DNA of 64,000 nucleotides from Lates calcarifer (lineage: Eukaryota > Chordata > Actinopteri > Centropomidae): positions 9,334,510 to 9,398,509 of the forward strand of contig NC_066850.1 in assembly GCF_001640805.2 (NCBI RefSeq), written 5' to 3'. Of the stretch, positions 49,486 to 62,763 are shown in pieces. The notes under the pieces were generated by a model. The model was not told the origin of the DNA, did not search any database, and was given only the letters and a program-made list of their open reading frames with translations. A program made the position numbers and the translations under genes. The stretch's first letter is position 1; the number at the start of each line of letters is the position of its first letter.

Positions 49486-50369
49486 TTACTATTCTTTATA
49501 AAATATTTTATATAAATGGGCTAGTATTTCCATACATAACTGACATAAGGTTGTTTCAAGATGTCTCTCATGTTGTTTCTCAACAATACCTGGATTTCTG
49601 GTGAGGAAACACAAAATCCCCTCATGTTTTCAGTCAAATCTAAGATAACTGACACAAAAAAAGATCAGGATTGGCCATTAAAAAAATAAAATAAAAATTG
49701 AAAAACTTGCTCTAACCACATGCACACACTAAAAACATTTCCCTAAATCCAACACTGATGTGCAGCTTTGGGTGCACAACTTGATGAAAATGTACTCTCC
49801 TCATTGAGAGTGACTCCCAAATGTAATGCCTGTGTACACATTAGATACTGAAGAGACACTACAGCTTCAGTGGGGCATTGTCAATGTAAACAAAACCACA
49901 CCCAGGGGAAAGTGTGCTCATTAGAACAAGAACTATGTTGTGAGAGGATGGAGGAGCTGCAGGGAAATGACAGCACAGAGACCAACCTAGTGCTGATTTA
50001 CATTTAAAATTAATAATCAGTAATTTACATAAACGTTTTCTCAGACTCTGTTATTGTTCGCTGTAACACAATAGACCTTTAGCATGCAGAAAACTGCCCG
50101 TTTTAGGTTTCTAACACCAGCAACAGCAGTTTGGAATAAAAACTTTATTACTGGTTAATGCTCACATGGTTTGAGTAGACTTTACTGTAGACCCAGAAGC
50201 AGATCATGTGTCTTGTAACATTTATAAAGCTAAAAATAAAAAAATCCCTACTTGGAAAAGAAATAGATGGATTTTGCACTTTTGTAATATCTAAGAAAAC
50301 TGGGTGCTAGAAGGCTCAAATGTATGACTTAGAGGCAAGCAGGTACTCTAAAACAAAAAGGCAAAAACA

Positions 50370-50600
50370 GTTTGGCAACAGGCAGGCAGGAACAAAGAGA
50401 CTGGAATGCTAAGGCTGAGCTGCACAACAGGCAATCTGGCAGGGAAGTGAAGGAAACGGTGCAAGTATATATAGGGAGGATCTGATGAAGGGATTTGGAA
50501 CAGGTGCACAGGTGGGTGTGGAGGTCAGGTAATGATAACAGTTGGAAAGGCTGAGAGCCAATGCTGGGCAGGAGGCAAAAGCAGGCTCTGGAAGGACATA
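50370..50600. repeat. Probable interspersed repeat
   Basis: Contains caggcaggcaggaacaaaga, agtatatatagggaggatct, ggaacaggtgcacaggtggg and agagccaatgctgggcagga. This arrangement is familiar from dispersed fish repeats. Class unknown. Confidence 0.4.
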
Positions 50601-53036
50601 TAAATTAGTGGTTGTGTCTAAAATCACTCCTTTGTTCATACAATCACCTCTCCCTGGATAATAGACACTCACTAGTTTACTCTATAATGAGAGGCAAACT
50701 GAGATTTAACATTCTTGAATGCATGAATCATTGTCATTTTGTGTCATCACTGACAGGTGAGGAGCTGCATGGCTGTAATTTTCACATCTGTAAATGTAGT
50801 GTATATACCAGGGTCTACTACTTCTTCTACTCCAATGTGGGAATTTTGCAGGGCACTATAAAGAGCACAAATTTCACACTCAGACACACAAATAATACGA
50901 CAAAGAGTAAATAGAGGGGGAGGCAGGCTGATCACTCTATCAACACTGATGACCTCTCCTGGTCTTTGACCTGAAACTTGCAAAGAGAGTTTTCAAGTGA
51001 ATGTCTTTTATCTTTCATGTTTTTCTGCTTCTAGCCCAAGGAAAGGATTAGATCTTGAAATATGAGAAACACTCAAACATTATGCCGTCTCTGTAAAGAA
51101 GTATATGCACTGGTGTCATGGCGTGAACATAAAACTTCATCGAATGCCCCTGCATCGTGTTCCCCATTTGCATAGTAAAGGAGATTTGTAAGTATTTCAA
51201 ATTAAAGTTTTAACATGTTAATGCAGGGGGACAAACAAACATAAGGCAATTAATATTTTCCAGCTGATTAGTCCTTTTTTCATTTTGAATATTTAATACA
51301 GATGTCCTTCTTCACAACATCCCAGCTTTGCCCGCTGCTCGCTCAAAGCTTGTTCATCCGTCTTGTTTCTCCTCCCTCCTCCAGTGCTCCAAACAATCAG
51401 TGCATGGCTTCCCCCAATGTCATTATGCACAGGCAGGGAACTTGTAATCTCCCGCTAACTGCTTGCAAGGAGATGAGGGAACAACAACGATCCATTAATT
51501 AGGAGGGGTAAATGGTACTCCTGGCTGGAGGGATGTCTTGATGAGAGAGACAGAGAGGGAGGGAAGGAGGGAAGGAGAGGGGAAAAACAAACAAAAACAA
51601 AATGGACGTGTGGATCCCTCTGGCAAAAGGGGGTGAAAAGGACACAGGAGAGAATAAAATCATCGCCTCTGCTTAGCATTTCAATTCACCTCCAAATGTT
51701 TGCTGAAATCCAAACAAACGCAGCAACGCTGATACAAAACTTGCAACTATTTACTATGTAAACACAGACTTCACCATCAGTACTCCCACTGTGAGCCCAA
51801 ATTATGAGAAGCTACGCTGTAATGAAGATACTCAGTGTTGCCAGAGGACACCGGGGACACTGGTGATAACTGGAGATAATGGAGAGAGGTCACATAGAGT
51901 ATACAGTTTCTACAGGTCCCAACTCACCCTCCATGGACTCTCTTTCACAGTGAATAAAGGAGGATCATTGAGCTTTGCTTAAGCTTAACCCTTCACCACC
52001 AATGGACTATTTTACTTTAACATAAAGTTTTGGTGGTTTATGACGAGGTTGGACTGCCAGACTGCTAAAAATGACCAGGATAATAGAGACACACAAGTCT
52101 AATCTGTTGTTATATAGATATGCATGCTCATGACTTTCTGTTGTATCGGCAGTCTGGGGAAGTTCAACGTAATGCTAGCATCCCACAATTGAGAAAAGTT
52201 GATGGTTAACGTTAAGTGCAAGCACACTGAAGAGGTGTTTGTCATTTAAACCCACAATACACCATACCTATTCAGCACCAGACAGCACACAGACAAAGTC
52301 ACAACTCAATAAGAGTGCTAATGTTGCTATGTTAAATTTCACAGCTGCTTGCTAACATGTTTGTTCATGTGAATGTTTCTGAGTTGGTAATGTGCCAGTG
52401 TGGTATCTACAGCTTGTTCCACTGCTTCAAAGTGGTAAAAATAACCCCACTTAAAAAACAACAACACAAAGTCCCTAACAAGCTCTCAGACAGCAGCTTT
52501 GTAGTAAAACCATGAGACATTCAAACATATGGAAATTAATAGAATGTTTATGTTTCAGTCTCTTCAAAATTACTAGTCGCCTCAGTGTTTCTAAAATCCT
52601 GTAAGTGGCCCTGCTCCTGTGGTAGGTTTGAGCATCATGTGACTTATTTAAAAAAAGAAAAGAAAAAGAAGCTATGCAAGTGTTGAGAAAGGAATTTCCT
52701 TAGCGAGTAGATCCAGTAACAACAGGCCAGTCGCTTTTCCCTGGAAAATGATTTGTTGATGTCCTTCATGTCACAATGTTCCCGTTATCTCAAGTAGATA
52801 AACACATTTTTTCACAGAAGGGCAGACATTCAACAGGATTAAACCATCGAGACTGTTTATTTTTGTTTTCTAATAGGCTTGTATCTTTTAAATGAGGACG
52901 CAATAACATTGTAATTTGTGTACAAGAGATCATTTAAGTATGCAAATCAGCTTTTTACATGATCTTGATTGATGTGGCCTGTGAAAGCAAATAGACTAAT
53001 TGTATTCATGGAGCAGATGAGTTGCAGTCCACCTAC

Positions 53037-53112
53037 CTTTCCTGTGATGCTGAGTGGCTGCCAGGTAGACGGACAGGTAAACAACGGTGAGCAGAGCCCA
53101 CCACTGCGTCAT
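53037..53112 (-). CDS. fam180a: FAM180-family secreted protein, exon 1 (signal peptide)
   Basis: Starts at ATG 53112 with a purine at -3 and runs 25 codons plus one base to donor AAAG|gtaggt. The peptide MTQWWALLTVVYLSVYLAAT followed by QHHRK is a compact signal peptide; cleavage is likely after the Ala-Ala-Thr region. The leftover G joins CT of exon 2 to give Ala26, so exon 1-2-3 is one open frame of 504 bases (167 residues plus stop; human FAM180A is about 173). The phase match and the correct total length support the choice. No TATA box was evident upstream. Confidence 0.85.
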
Positions 53113-53454
53113 GCTGATTACCCTCACACGCACGTCCACTCACACAACTAAACACACACTCTCTTCTTGTCACGCTCTGTCTCTCTCAAGGGATGCAGTC
53201 ACAGTCATAAATGAACATCACAAAGGTGGATGAAAACGGCCTGACTGTTACGTTTCAGCATCTCATGTGCACTGGTTTAATGTGGAGGATCATTCCTTCA
53301 TTCACTTTATTCATTTTCTGTTGCCTCCTCCCTCCTCTCTCCTTCCCTCCCTCCATCCTCTCTCACTCTTCCTCTTTTTTTCTGTGTGTGTGTTCTCTCA
53401 AGGCCAAGCAGTCTGGGCTCTCATCTGGAAATAATCAGGATTTTGGGGAGTGAC

Positions 53455-53590
53455 TGGCCTCTTGGCTGGACTGTTCTCACAGCTACTGGCTGACTGCTTG
53501 ACTGGCTGACTGTTTCAGTTACTGAGTGACTCTCCAACTGACTGGATAACTAGGTTTCGGAACAACTCGCTGACTGATTGACCAAGCATA
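53455..53590. repeat. Degenerate CTGACTGG minisatellite-like tract
   Basis: Repeated, imperfect ggctgactg / ctgactgg / gactggct units over about 130 bases, upstream of fam180a exon 1. Confidence 0.6.
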
Positions 53591-53670
53591 ATGGCAACCC
53601 ATAAGCCAATGCTGGCACAAAAGATGAATGGTTTCTTCTAGCTTGATTAAGCATTTTTATCAGATTGAAA

Positions 53671-54058
53671 TTGTTACATGTAAGTTTTTGCAATTGCTAC
53701 AAAACCAACATTAGCATGGTGATGATAAGAAACATTACAAGTTCAGCACCAAACTTAATTCCTTTACCTGTCAAGAGTGGTCTCTGGCAGTGGAAATCAA
53801 TGCCAATGTCAACTTTTGTTTTGCTTCTATTTTGATCATTGCTTTTCTTCTATTGAAGTTAGCATGCTAAACAGCTAGCCCTGTCCCATCCAGTCTGCCC
53901 TCAGTCCAACATGAGGAAATGAAGAAGTAGCACTGGTGAGAGGGCGTATTCTAACATCTTGTCTTGTAAAAGCAACAATGGCTGAAGCTGTTGGTGAGTA
54001 AACAGCTGCCAGTGCTAATGTTAGCAATTGCAAAAATATACATATAGCACCTTTAAAG
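53671..54058. mobile_element. TTAA-MITE family, copy D
   Basis: The left end is diverged (ttacatgtaagtttttgca). The right end AAATATACATATAGCACC then TTTAAAG is well kept. The interior matches copies A-C (GAAGTTAGCATGCTAAACAG; CAGTCTGCCCTCAGTCCAAC; AACAATGGCTGAAGCTG). About 70 extra bases at roughly 53720-53790 relative to copy C. Confidence 0.7.
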
Positions 54059-56554
54059 GATAATTCCGGTTTCTTTGTACTTTTATACTTTTGTACTTTT
54101 ATTTTTGTACCTTTATTTGTAATTTATATCACATACCGCTGTAGTCTGCTAGTCAATTTCTTTGATCAGTGAATACAGCAAAATTAGCAAAACAAAGTCC
54201 AGCATTCACAATCCAGCCAGCAGCCAAGATCAGACAGGTTGTAAAAAAAACAGCATACCTAAATTATCTACCTCTTGAAGTAAAAGCAAAACAAAAAAGT
54301 GACCTGAGGTCTTGCTAATACTCCATCATTGCTTGGTGAACTGTATGCACACAAAACATACATACAAAATAAATAAATACATTACATTAAATACATTAAA
54401 TAAATACAACAGGTGTAAGCTGAACTTGGAGGTTGATCCATAAACTGTGATGGACACCCAAGCTGGAGCAGGAGGCACTTTCTCAGTAATTTTCCAAGGA
54501 ATTTTGGGTGCATTTCAGCGACCTGGCGGGAGTTTATGTTCTGCAATTGCAAAACACTTGATCCACATTTTATAAGCAAGACTCAATAAATTTAAATGTG
54601 ACTATTTCGCTATAAAAAGGGGATTATGTATTCCCCCATCAAAATTTTAGTGTGAAAGAAACTAATGCATAAAATGTGAAATGCCATTTACATACATAGT
54701 GGACTCACAGTTAATGTTTGCTTTTTAAAAACATAACTACAACCTTTGCCTGTGTTTACACTGCTGAATTTTAACCAATAGCTTATTTATTTGCCATATT
54801 TATGATCTTTAACATCCAGACCAACTGTTTAAAACTTGTAGGTTACGATTGTCTGACAGTTTGTTTCTTGTTGGGCTTCTTTTCAGCAATTCAACTGCAT
54901 TCCTAGATCTCAGCAATTACCTTGATTACAATGTTATTGTAACTGAACTGAAGCTATGGCCAAGCCGATGAAACTAAGATCCAAATTGTAATAAACCATA
55001 TTTTTTCCCTTAATGCATTCAGTTAAATCACTAAAAATGGAAAGCACATCCTTCTCCCTCCTACGCAGACCTTGCTCTTTATGTATTTTGACATCGTCCT
55101 TGCAGTTATGCACTTAAATTTTAGGTTAATTAACTGAAATCCTGCACTGAAAGGTACAAAGTCCTGACTTAAAAGGCTTCTTTGACTGCAGGTAGCGTGC
55201 AGCAGCCAGACAACGATGAAAACCAGACTGAGACAGATCGGAGACAAACAGCTACGTGTTGACAGTCAACATCAACAGCGATGTGAGGACCACTCAGAGC
55301 ATCTTGATTCAAGGCTGTCAAGACTCTCTCCACCATCTTTATACACTCTCCTCCACAGCCTCTTATGCTCTTTGTTGTCACAGAATATGTGCAATAAACA
55401 CAGCCCCTGTTCTGGTGCCAAAGCATATAATAGAACGTGTAGGTGCACTGTGTTTCAGATGGTTTGCTTTCTTGGCTCAACCTCTTGAGGTTGCATCTGC
55501 TAAAATAAAACACAGATAATATTCCAGTCATGGTCTTGTGTAAAATAAAAAGAAAGGCACTCATGCCCAATAAGTAGATTAGAGAGCAACAATTAATTAT
55601 TCAAATAGAGGCTGCAGATATCAAACTTAAATGTTTATTCTCACAATGTTACACTGATAGGAGTTCAGTTTTCCTTATCAACGCTTTGCTCTTGGAATAA
55701 ACAATGAAGCGTACTATCTGTGTCCACTTTTTGAATGGAAAGCCACTAAGTTTTTGTCAGCCAGATACCCCCAGCTGCCACAGTCACAGAGCGCAATCAT
55801 AAACGGCAGCACGGGACGAGGGGTGCTCCCATTTCATTTCAGTGGCGATAAAAAAAAAAAATTGAGTGGACATGTGGGAGCCATAACTCTGTTTATCTGG
55901 ATGCTCTCAGAACGATTTGATGTCTCTGCATGAAAAAGTTGTCAACAGCGCTGCATTCATGTGCTCCATTTTAATGCTCCAAAAATATGATGGTAGTAAA
56001 TACAGTGAGGAGCAGGAGTGGAGGGATTTTTACGATGTAACACAACAAAAGGTGCTTTAGCCTGCTTGATTAGGAGACATAAAACATAATGTTGTTAATC
56101 TAGTGACATTCAAAGGTTTGATTAATCTACACAGTGCTGGATAACTTTAATTAATGTAATTCCCTTTCACTGCTGACATATGTTTGATTGAATGTTTGCT
56201 TGTAGCAGATGGGCTACATCAGGTATGATGCTGTTCTCTTTTTTTCCTTGTAGCCTGTAGAACATAATACACATTTACATGGATGAGGAGGCTGCAGGCA
56301 CGCCTCAGCGGACAAGCTGTAATTCTTGCCTGCATGTGATCCACATGAGTAACACGTAAGGCGAAGGCAGATGGCATCTGAAGGGCGAAAACAAGAGCCA
56401 AACACGGTCTTTCCTGCAGCTCTTAGTCTTCAGTGTTTGCCTGCAGGTGCTCAGACTCAACTACTGTAAAACAAGAAAAATTGTGCTGACCCCTGAGTGT
56501 GTGAGGTTATAAACACAAAGTCCACACAGATGCACTATAAAAAAAGGGGAGAGG

Positions 56555-56578
56555 AAAAAAAAAAAAAAAAAAAAAAAA
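56555..56578. repeat. Poly-A run
   Basis: 24 A in a row after a purine-rich lead. Could be the tail of an old retroposed copy, but no SINE or LINE body was recognised upstream. Confidence 0.9.
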
Positions 56579-57978
56579 TCCTATAATGACCATGAGGGGG
56601 CAGTGTTATGACACACATGCCGAATGCTCCACAACTACCCAACTTATCCAAGATCCTGCAGTGATTGCTCCTGCTCCCCCAACTCTTTTGGTGATGCTGC
56701 ATGAATTCAGAAATAATTGAATTCTATTCAGATAAGGTCTGGCAATATGAATGCAGCCACTTAACAGAGATCAAAGGGTTGTTTGGGTTCAAACCAGGTG
56801 GGGACCCTCGAGACATCCTTTAGTTTAATTGCTTCTATGCTGTAAATCACTGGAATGCCTCAAATATGCAAATTGATATGAGGCCACTGTACATCTGAAC
56901 TTGCATGAGGCTTGCTTAATAGTCAAATTGGTATCACACAAAAAGTCTGCAGCTGCAGTTTTATCTTACAATGCCGTGAGTTTGAATAATACGTAAACAC
57001 CTGACCTGATTGTGCAAATATAGAAAATGCTGAGATTTGTACTGCTTTGGTTTTGAACTTCTCTCCAGCCCAGGGACTATGACTCATGGGAGTGTTTTGA
57101 GCAATAGCTCGAAGTTGAAGCCATGTTATAATGTACTGATTATTGCTCCTGACAGATTGTAGGAGCTGAAGCCTGCAGACTGCAGCAGAGACTGCATGTA
57201 CTGTAAAAAACGTCCTTCCTGGAGGAAAGCCTCCAGCTATGAACTCTGCGGTAGTATGTAAAATACTGCTTTTATGCTGCAGTTCACTGCTGCTGTCTTT
57301 GTTAAACCGAGTCAAGGCATTTAAGAGGTCAGGCATTAGAATTTTTAATTATTTTTAATCCCCAACCAAAGCTCCGCTGGAAAGCCTCCTGCCTCTGCCA
57401 TGTCTTTCATTGTAAATGAGAGTTTGTTCTTGCTTGATCCACAAGGTTGCAAAGAGGTACAAACAAAAAACCACAGCAAGTCAAGGGAAATAAATAAAAT
57501 AAATTACAACTTCTTTGTCTTTCAGACAGTTGGACTGAGAGAGAAAACTGAAGAAAAAGTTGGAAATGAACTCTTTGAAAGTTTTAAACCAGCCATCTAT
57601 TGATTGACCATAGTTAGTGGCAGCGTGGCAGCCATCACAACAAGAGAGGCCGGTGTGAGAATAGGCTGTCTAGCACATCTCTACCTAGCTGGCAGGAGGC
57701 ACATCATGCATCAAAACAACTCAGCAAAATACTGAGTGTGTGAGTGTTCAACCACAATGCCTAATCATCATACCTCAAGCAGAATAATTACCTCAACTGT
57801 CCATCACACCTCTGCAAACAATTTCATCAAGGCTCATCTGAATAAAAGCACAGTCACAGCTCAATGTTGAGTCTTTAAATGGAGCTGGCATGTCTTGGAC
57901 AGCTCGCATTATCACGGTTGGCCCTGGTGGGTGCCGGATGTCTCTGAACCCAAAAAAGTAACTACTTGTCTGCCTGAT

Positions 57979-57999
57979 ATACACACACACACACACACA
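57979..57999. repeat. (AC)n microsatellite
   Basis: About 10 AC units. Confidence 0.9.
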
Positions 58000-60900
58000 C
58001 TACAGACTGGAGAGGAGACAGCTACAACAGCATTATGGACTAAACAGGCCACCTGTCTCATTACTGTGGCACCCAGTATTTATTACCATACAATGTTGTA
58101 ATCAGTCATTAGAGTAAACAAAGCTTTGTAACTGTTGTGAAATTAATCGAATGTCTCTGTAAAGTTCATGTTGCTAATTTCCTCCTTTGTTCTCCCGCTT
58201 GTGCTTTTTGACCAATTAATTTATAATGACCTGTTTCATGGTCCATATGTCAGCTACTGATGCAATGTGCAAGTGTGTGCTGTAAAACAAAGTACACAAC
58301 TTTCTTCACAGTGTAAAATCATGGTCGTAGTCAAAAACAGGAAAAATGGAATGATAATAAATGTCATAACTGCACTATACTGAATAAATGTGATTTTTTT
58401 TTACTGTGTCATCTCTTATCAAATCAGTTTCTTCTCAAAGTCCCCTTACTTGCTTCTGGTACTTTCAACACAATCACATGGTTTTCATAAGGAAATGAAG
58501 TTTGTCCATTGGCCATGGAAATGTAAATATACAAACGTTCCATTATTGAGAGTACTTTCAGAGCTTATGCACATGCTGGTTTAAAAGTTGAGCTTGACAG
58601 TTCATTCTTGACCTTGGAGGCAGCTGCTAAGAAAAACACTCTCTCCTAAACAAGACTGGATTACCAACTGAGCAAAGCAGGGAACTGGGCCTAGACCCTG
58701 TGAGCCCCCAAGGTCACAGGCTATCTATCTATAGCAGTTACTTTATTGCAGTTTCATTATGTACAAATTTGGAAATAGGAAATATCAACGACTAAAACAC
58801 CATAAAACTGAAATGGTAAATTAAGGTGCCTCCTGCATCTGTACCTTATCTTGAGGCCAACCTATAATAATGTTCTTTCACCAAGGGGTTGGAGGAACAC
58901 GTGTGGGGTGGCTCAACAGGGGCCCAAAGTAAAATTTTCCACCAGCACCCCCCCAGCAGGTTAAATCCCTTGCTGCCCCTAAAGTGCTGTACACAGAAAA
59001 TTAGATGTTTGACTAAGCATGGCTGGATAAACTAAAATAATGAAGCAGAATTAAAGCTGAATTTTCTGGGAACAAAATGACAAAACTGCTAAAAATGGTG
59101 TGTTAAAAGCCACATTAACACTAGTGAATAAATATTGTTAATCCTTAAATGCCTTAATCACACTCCTGTCTGTGCTAACACTCGTGAGCCATTAAATCTC
59201 TAAATTTAATGTCAGAGATTTCTCTTGATTTGAAGGATGAGTCATGTAAATTTACCTTAAATTATGTGGTCTTAAAGTGTTAATGAGAAAAAGCTAAGTA
59301 GGAAACTAACTGCTGGACTTTTACCTGAATAAAAATTTTCCTCTTAAAATTACTTATTAAATTCCAGCTGATGTAAATATCAAAAGCTTGCAGGCCTTGA
59401 AGGCTTTTTAAGGGAGTTTTGCTCTCCAGAGTAGGTGCAGCAAAACTTTAAAAAGTTTTTTGTTTTGAACAAAACTAGCAACTCCAGTGAAAAATTATAT
59501 AATATTCATTTGATGTTTTATTGATGATCAGCCACATCTGCTAAAGATTTACTGTTTTTGCTCAAGGGCTCTTCAGCAAGGTAGATCCTCTCCAGCCTCT
59601 GGGTTTGAATCTGAAGGAAAGTTGTCCTGTTCCCCATGTCACCCAGCTGCCAGTATGCAGCCTAATAACTAGAATAATGATGGATATGTATACTTCATTT
59701 CCTCTGTAATCACTGCACCGCTTGTACTTGCGCCTGCGTCGGCGGGCTGGCTTCTGCATGTTAATGAAAGGTGCTTATGGAGTCGTGGTGAGAGGCAAAC
59801 ACGCGGGGCAGAGCGACAACATCTGTCACTATGATCATGACGGATGCACGGATTGGATTCACCATTTCCACTTACCATCATCAGCTGGTCATGAGTAATG
59901 AGGGTTTGATCATCAGCAACTCCTTATTAACACACCCCAGAGAGGGAGTTGTCACGACTCTAGCCAGAGGCGCCGAAAACAGACAGGGTTGAGAGTTGTG
60001 TGGCATGTGGCAAGGAAATGAAAAAGCTCTGACTCTTGTGAATGCTATGACACAGTGTGTTGTATCTTTTTCCTGAGAAGTGTTTGTCTGCATTTAAGTC
60101 CAAGAAAGAAAGTTGGTCAAGGAAGAATTCTTGCATAAATTCTGGTGTAATACTGGTGCAGTTCAATTTCTTTGGTAATATCTGTTCACTTGGGTATGAA
60201 CGAGTACAATTTTGATCCTGCACTATATCAAAAATATACTGGGAGCCATACTGTAGATAGCATTCATTCAAGACCAATGTTCTCTTTATCCTCATTCAGT
60301 TTCATGATATATGACTAAAAATACCTCAGACTGACCAGAACTCGATATCTTGTTGGCTAGAGAGTTTGAAAGTTTTAATGGAAAATGCCTTGCCTCAGTT
60401 TTGATGCTTTATTCAGACTATTACTCCACGTCCTCAAAGGAGGATATTATTGGTCAATATTTACCCAGGTCACATGGCAACCTGGGAAACAGCTGGGGGT
60501 GGTAAAATGCATTCCACTGACAAAAATCTCACACCGCTCCTGAAGCTGTATAAATCTACTTCCTGACAGTACAGAGATGAGAAAATTTAAGAAGAGACTG
60601 GACAGAAATAAAAGAAATAAATGAAGTTCCTGGTGAGCTGTGAGCTCAGTTGGAGTCTGAGCTGTTGAAATGTCCAAGCCACCAAATAAAAAACGTACAA
60701 CAACTGTTTTTTTTTCTCCCCTCCATGTCCTTTCTGAGGGACGTGTAGCTCTGCATGCATGACATGAAAAATAAAACTTTATTTTTTGGATATTTGTAAT
60801 GCCCAAGACTTTAGAGATCCGGCATCTGCATCACTCTCTGACACCTGTGTCTCTTGTGGCAGCTTCCTCAACCTCAGGGGACAAAAAGTTCTGCGCACCT

Positions 60901-61354
60901 GGTTCACAGAACAAAGCCACAGCCCCCTGTGAGACATCATGTGGATGAATGAAAGATGGAGAGCAGGGGACCCTGCCTGAACCCTGGCAAATGAGGTCAG
61001 CTTCAGGTCTGTGGAGGCGGGTGGGGATAGTGGGGTGGTGGAGGTGTTGTGTGTTATTATCCGTGTGTGTAGGTAGTAGACTGAGTTGGAAAGGTGAGTT
61101 TGGGGAGGTGGGCTGAAGGTTTTCACTCTCGGCCCCCGAAATGGAGAGCTGTGCAACACATCAAAGCATCTGCAGCCCAGACTGCAGATGGCTAATAGCA
61201 TGATCAGACTGTGGCTGTCTGCTGATGATGCAGTACTTCAGTGGGAACAGGTAGAGGGGTGGCTTTATCCAACTTCCACTTGGAAGACCCTAAATAGGCG
61301 TGACGAAGGAGAGGAAGAAGAGAGTGTAGTTGTGGTTCCATAACTTTTTGTATC

Positions 61355-61400
61355 AGGATACCAGGGGTTCTTAACTTTGGGGTTGGTACCCCCACAGGAT
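61355..61400. mobile_element. hAT-like transposon terminal fragment
   Basis: ACCAGGGGTTCTTAACTTTGG followed by GGTTGGTACCCCC resembles the usual CAGGGGTTCTCAACC-type end of hAT elements in vertebrate genomes. No matching second end was found. Confidence 0.35.
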
Positions 61401-62748
61401 GGAGTGCTTCTTTTCCTGCATAAAATAGTCGTCCACACTAACCGAGACATGTAGAAATTTCTATCATCATGGTTTCTGATTTGTGGCTCAAGATAGAGTT
61501 TTCCACTCACAAAAAGGTTGCAGTGCCTTACAGTGTATTATAGTTCTTGTACCATTGTGAGTTACCACAGACGAAATGAGAATCTGTGTTCAAACTGTCT
61601 TCTATTTTTAAAGAGTGTTTGTTGACACCTTATTGCCGTCTTCATGTTGTATCAGGCAGAGTGGGAGAACAAAGAAAAAAGACAGCTCATGCCAACCACA
61701 GGATATCTGGATTTTGACATCAACACCAGCCATGATATTTCCAACTTGGCTAAATAACCTCCATAAAGTGACAACAAAATGGCAGTTACACTAATGGAGC
61801 TATAAACATATGAATATTTCACTTGTTAGCAGATTGTTCCAAACGTCTAACACAATGTAAACTAATCATTTATTCTTAATGCCCATTTCTCCGTTTGCAA
61901 AATTAGCTAAGGCACTTAACATCTTGGAATGTGTGAATACCCCCAGAATAATGTGTCCTTTTTCTCATTGTTCCTATTGTGCTGGCATATTGTAGCATGT
62001 GTGTAACATAATCCATTGTTACATCTGTTAGCTTAACTGTTAGCAAGTAGCAGCTTTAATGTTTACAGCCAAACTGTTGACTGCACCTGTTGTAGGTCTG
62101 TTGTTATGAATGTGAAAGATTTTCTGTGGCCGTGTACAGTAAAGGTAATCCTACAAATTCTGAATGAAACTTTGTTTGTTGCTTGTTGTCAGAAATGAGG
62201 AATTGAAAAAAAGAGGGAATTCAAGTGTGCGTATGATATTTACAGACATACAGCTGAGAATCGTCAGAGAAGAAAGAATGATAAAAACCACAAATATCCA
62301 TTACATACAATTGCTCGAAATCCAATTTCACCAGACAACCTTGTCGATAGTATTGATAAAAGGCATCTTTCATTAAAAACATATCAAACAAGGTGGATTT
62401 GTGGCAACCCATGAATGTTAACTTTGTCAATACAATATAAAGAACAAGAGGGGTGTGGATTCATGATGCACTGAACAGTTGGGAACAAAGAAAACAACAT
62501 TTTTTTCAAACACATTTCATCTCTCAGCTTGCAACTGGATGTGGGCTTTGTCTTTTCAGCCACTGACAATGTTCAAGCTTTGACTTTCAGAATCCGATTT
62601 CAAAACAACATCTGGAAGGGAGGGAGGGATGGAGCTCAGCTTGAACCTGCCTTTCTCTCTTCATTGTGTGTGCGTCTTTGTGACTGTCAAGCAGTCACAA
62701 AGCCAACCAAATCCAAATCTCTCCCTTGTTAAAATCTCACACTTCTCA

Positions 62749-62763
62749 CCCCCCCCCCCCCCC
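62749..62763. repeat. Poly-C run (15 C)
   Basis: Homopolymer. Confidence 0.95.

Larger units (their letters stand above)
46392..53036 (-). other. fam180a: fam180a intron 1 (6.6 kb)
   Basis: From donor AAAG|gtaggt to acceptor tgtgttctag, phase 1. It contains a nested repeat stack (46901-47864), a palindromic MITE (49041-49485), a repeat near 50370-50600 and a purine-rich tract (51540-51600). No other coding sequence was supported. The frame at 46515-46712 does not resemble protein. Confidence 0.85.

Noticed and set aside
60447..61201. Two overlapping minus-strand frames of 119 and 140 codons
   Set aside because: They read as low-complexity Ser/Thr/Pro and Phe/Leu text without domains, signal peptide or conserved splice sites.
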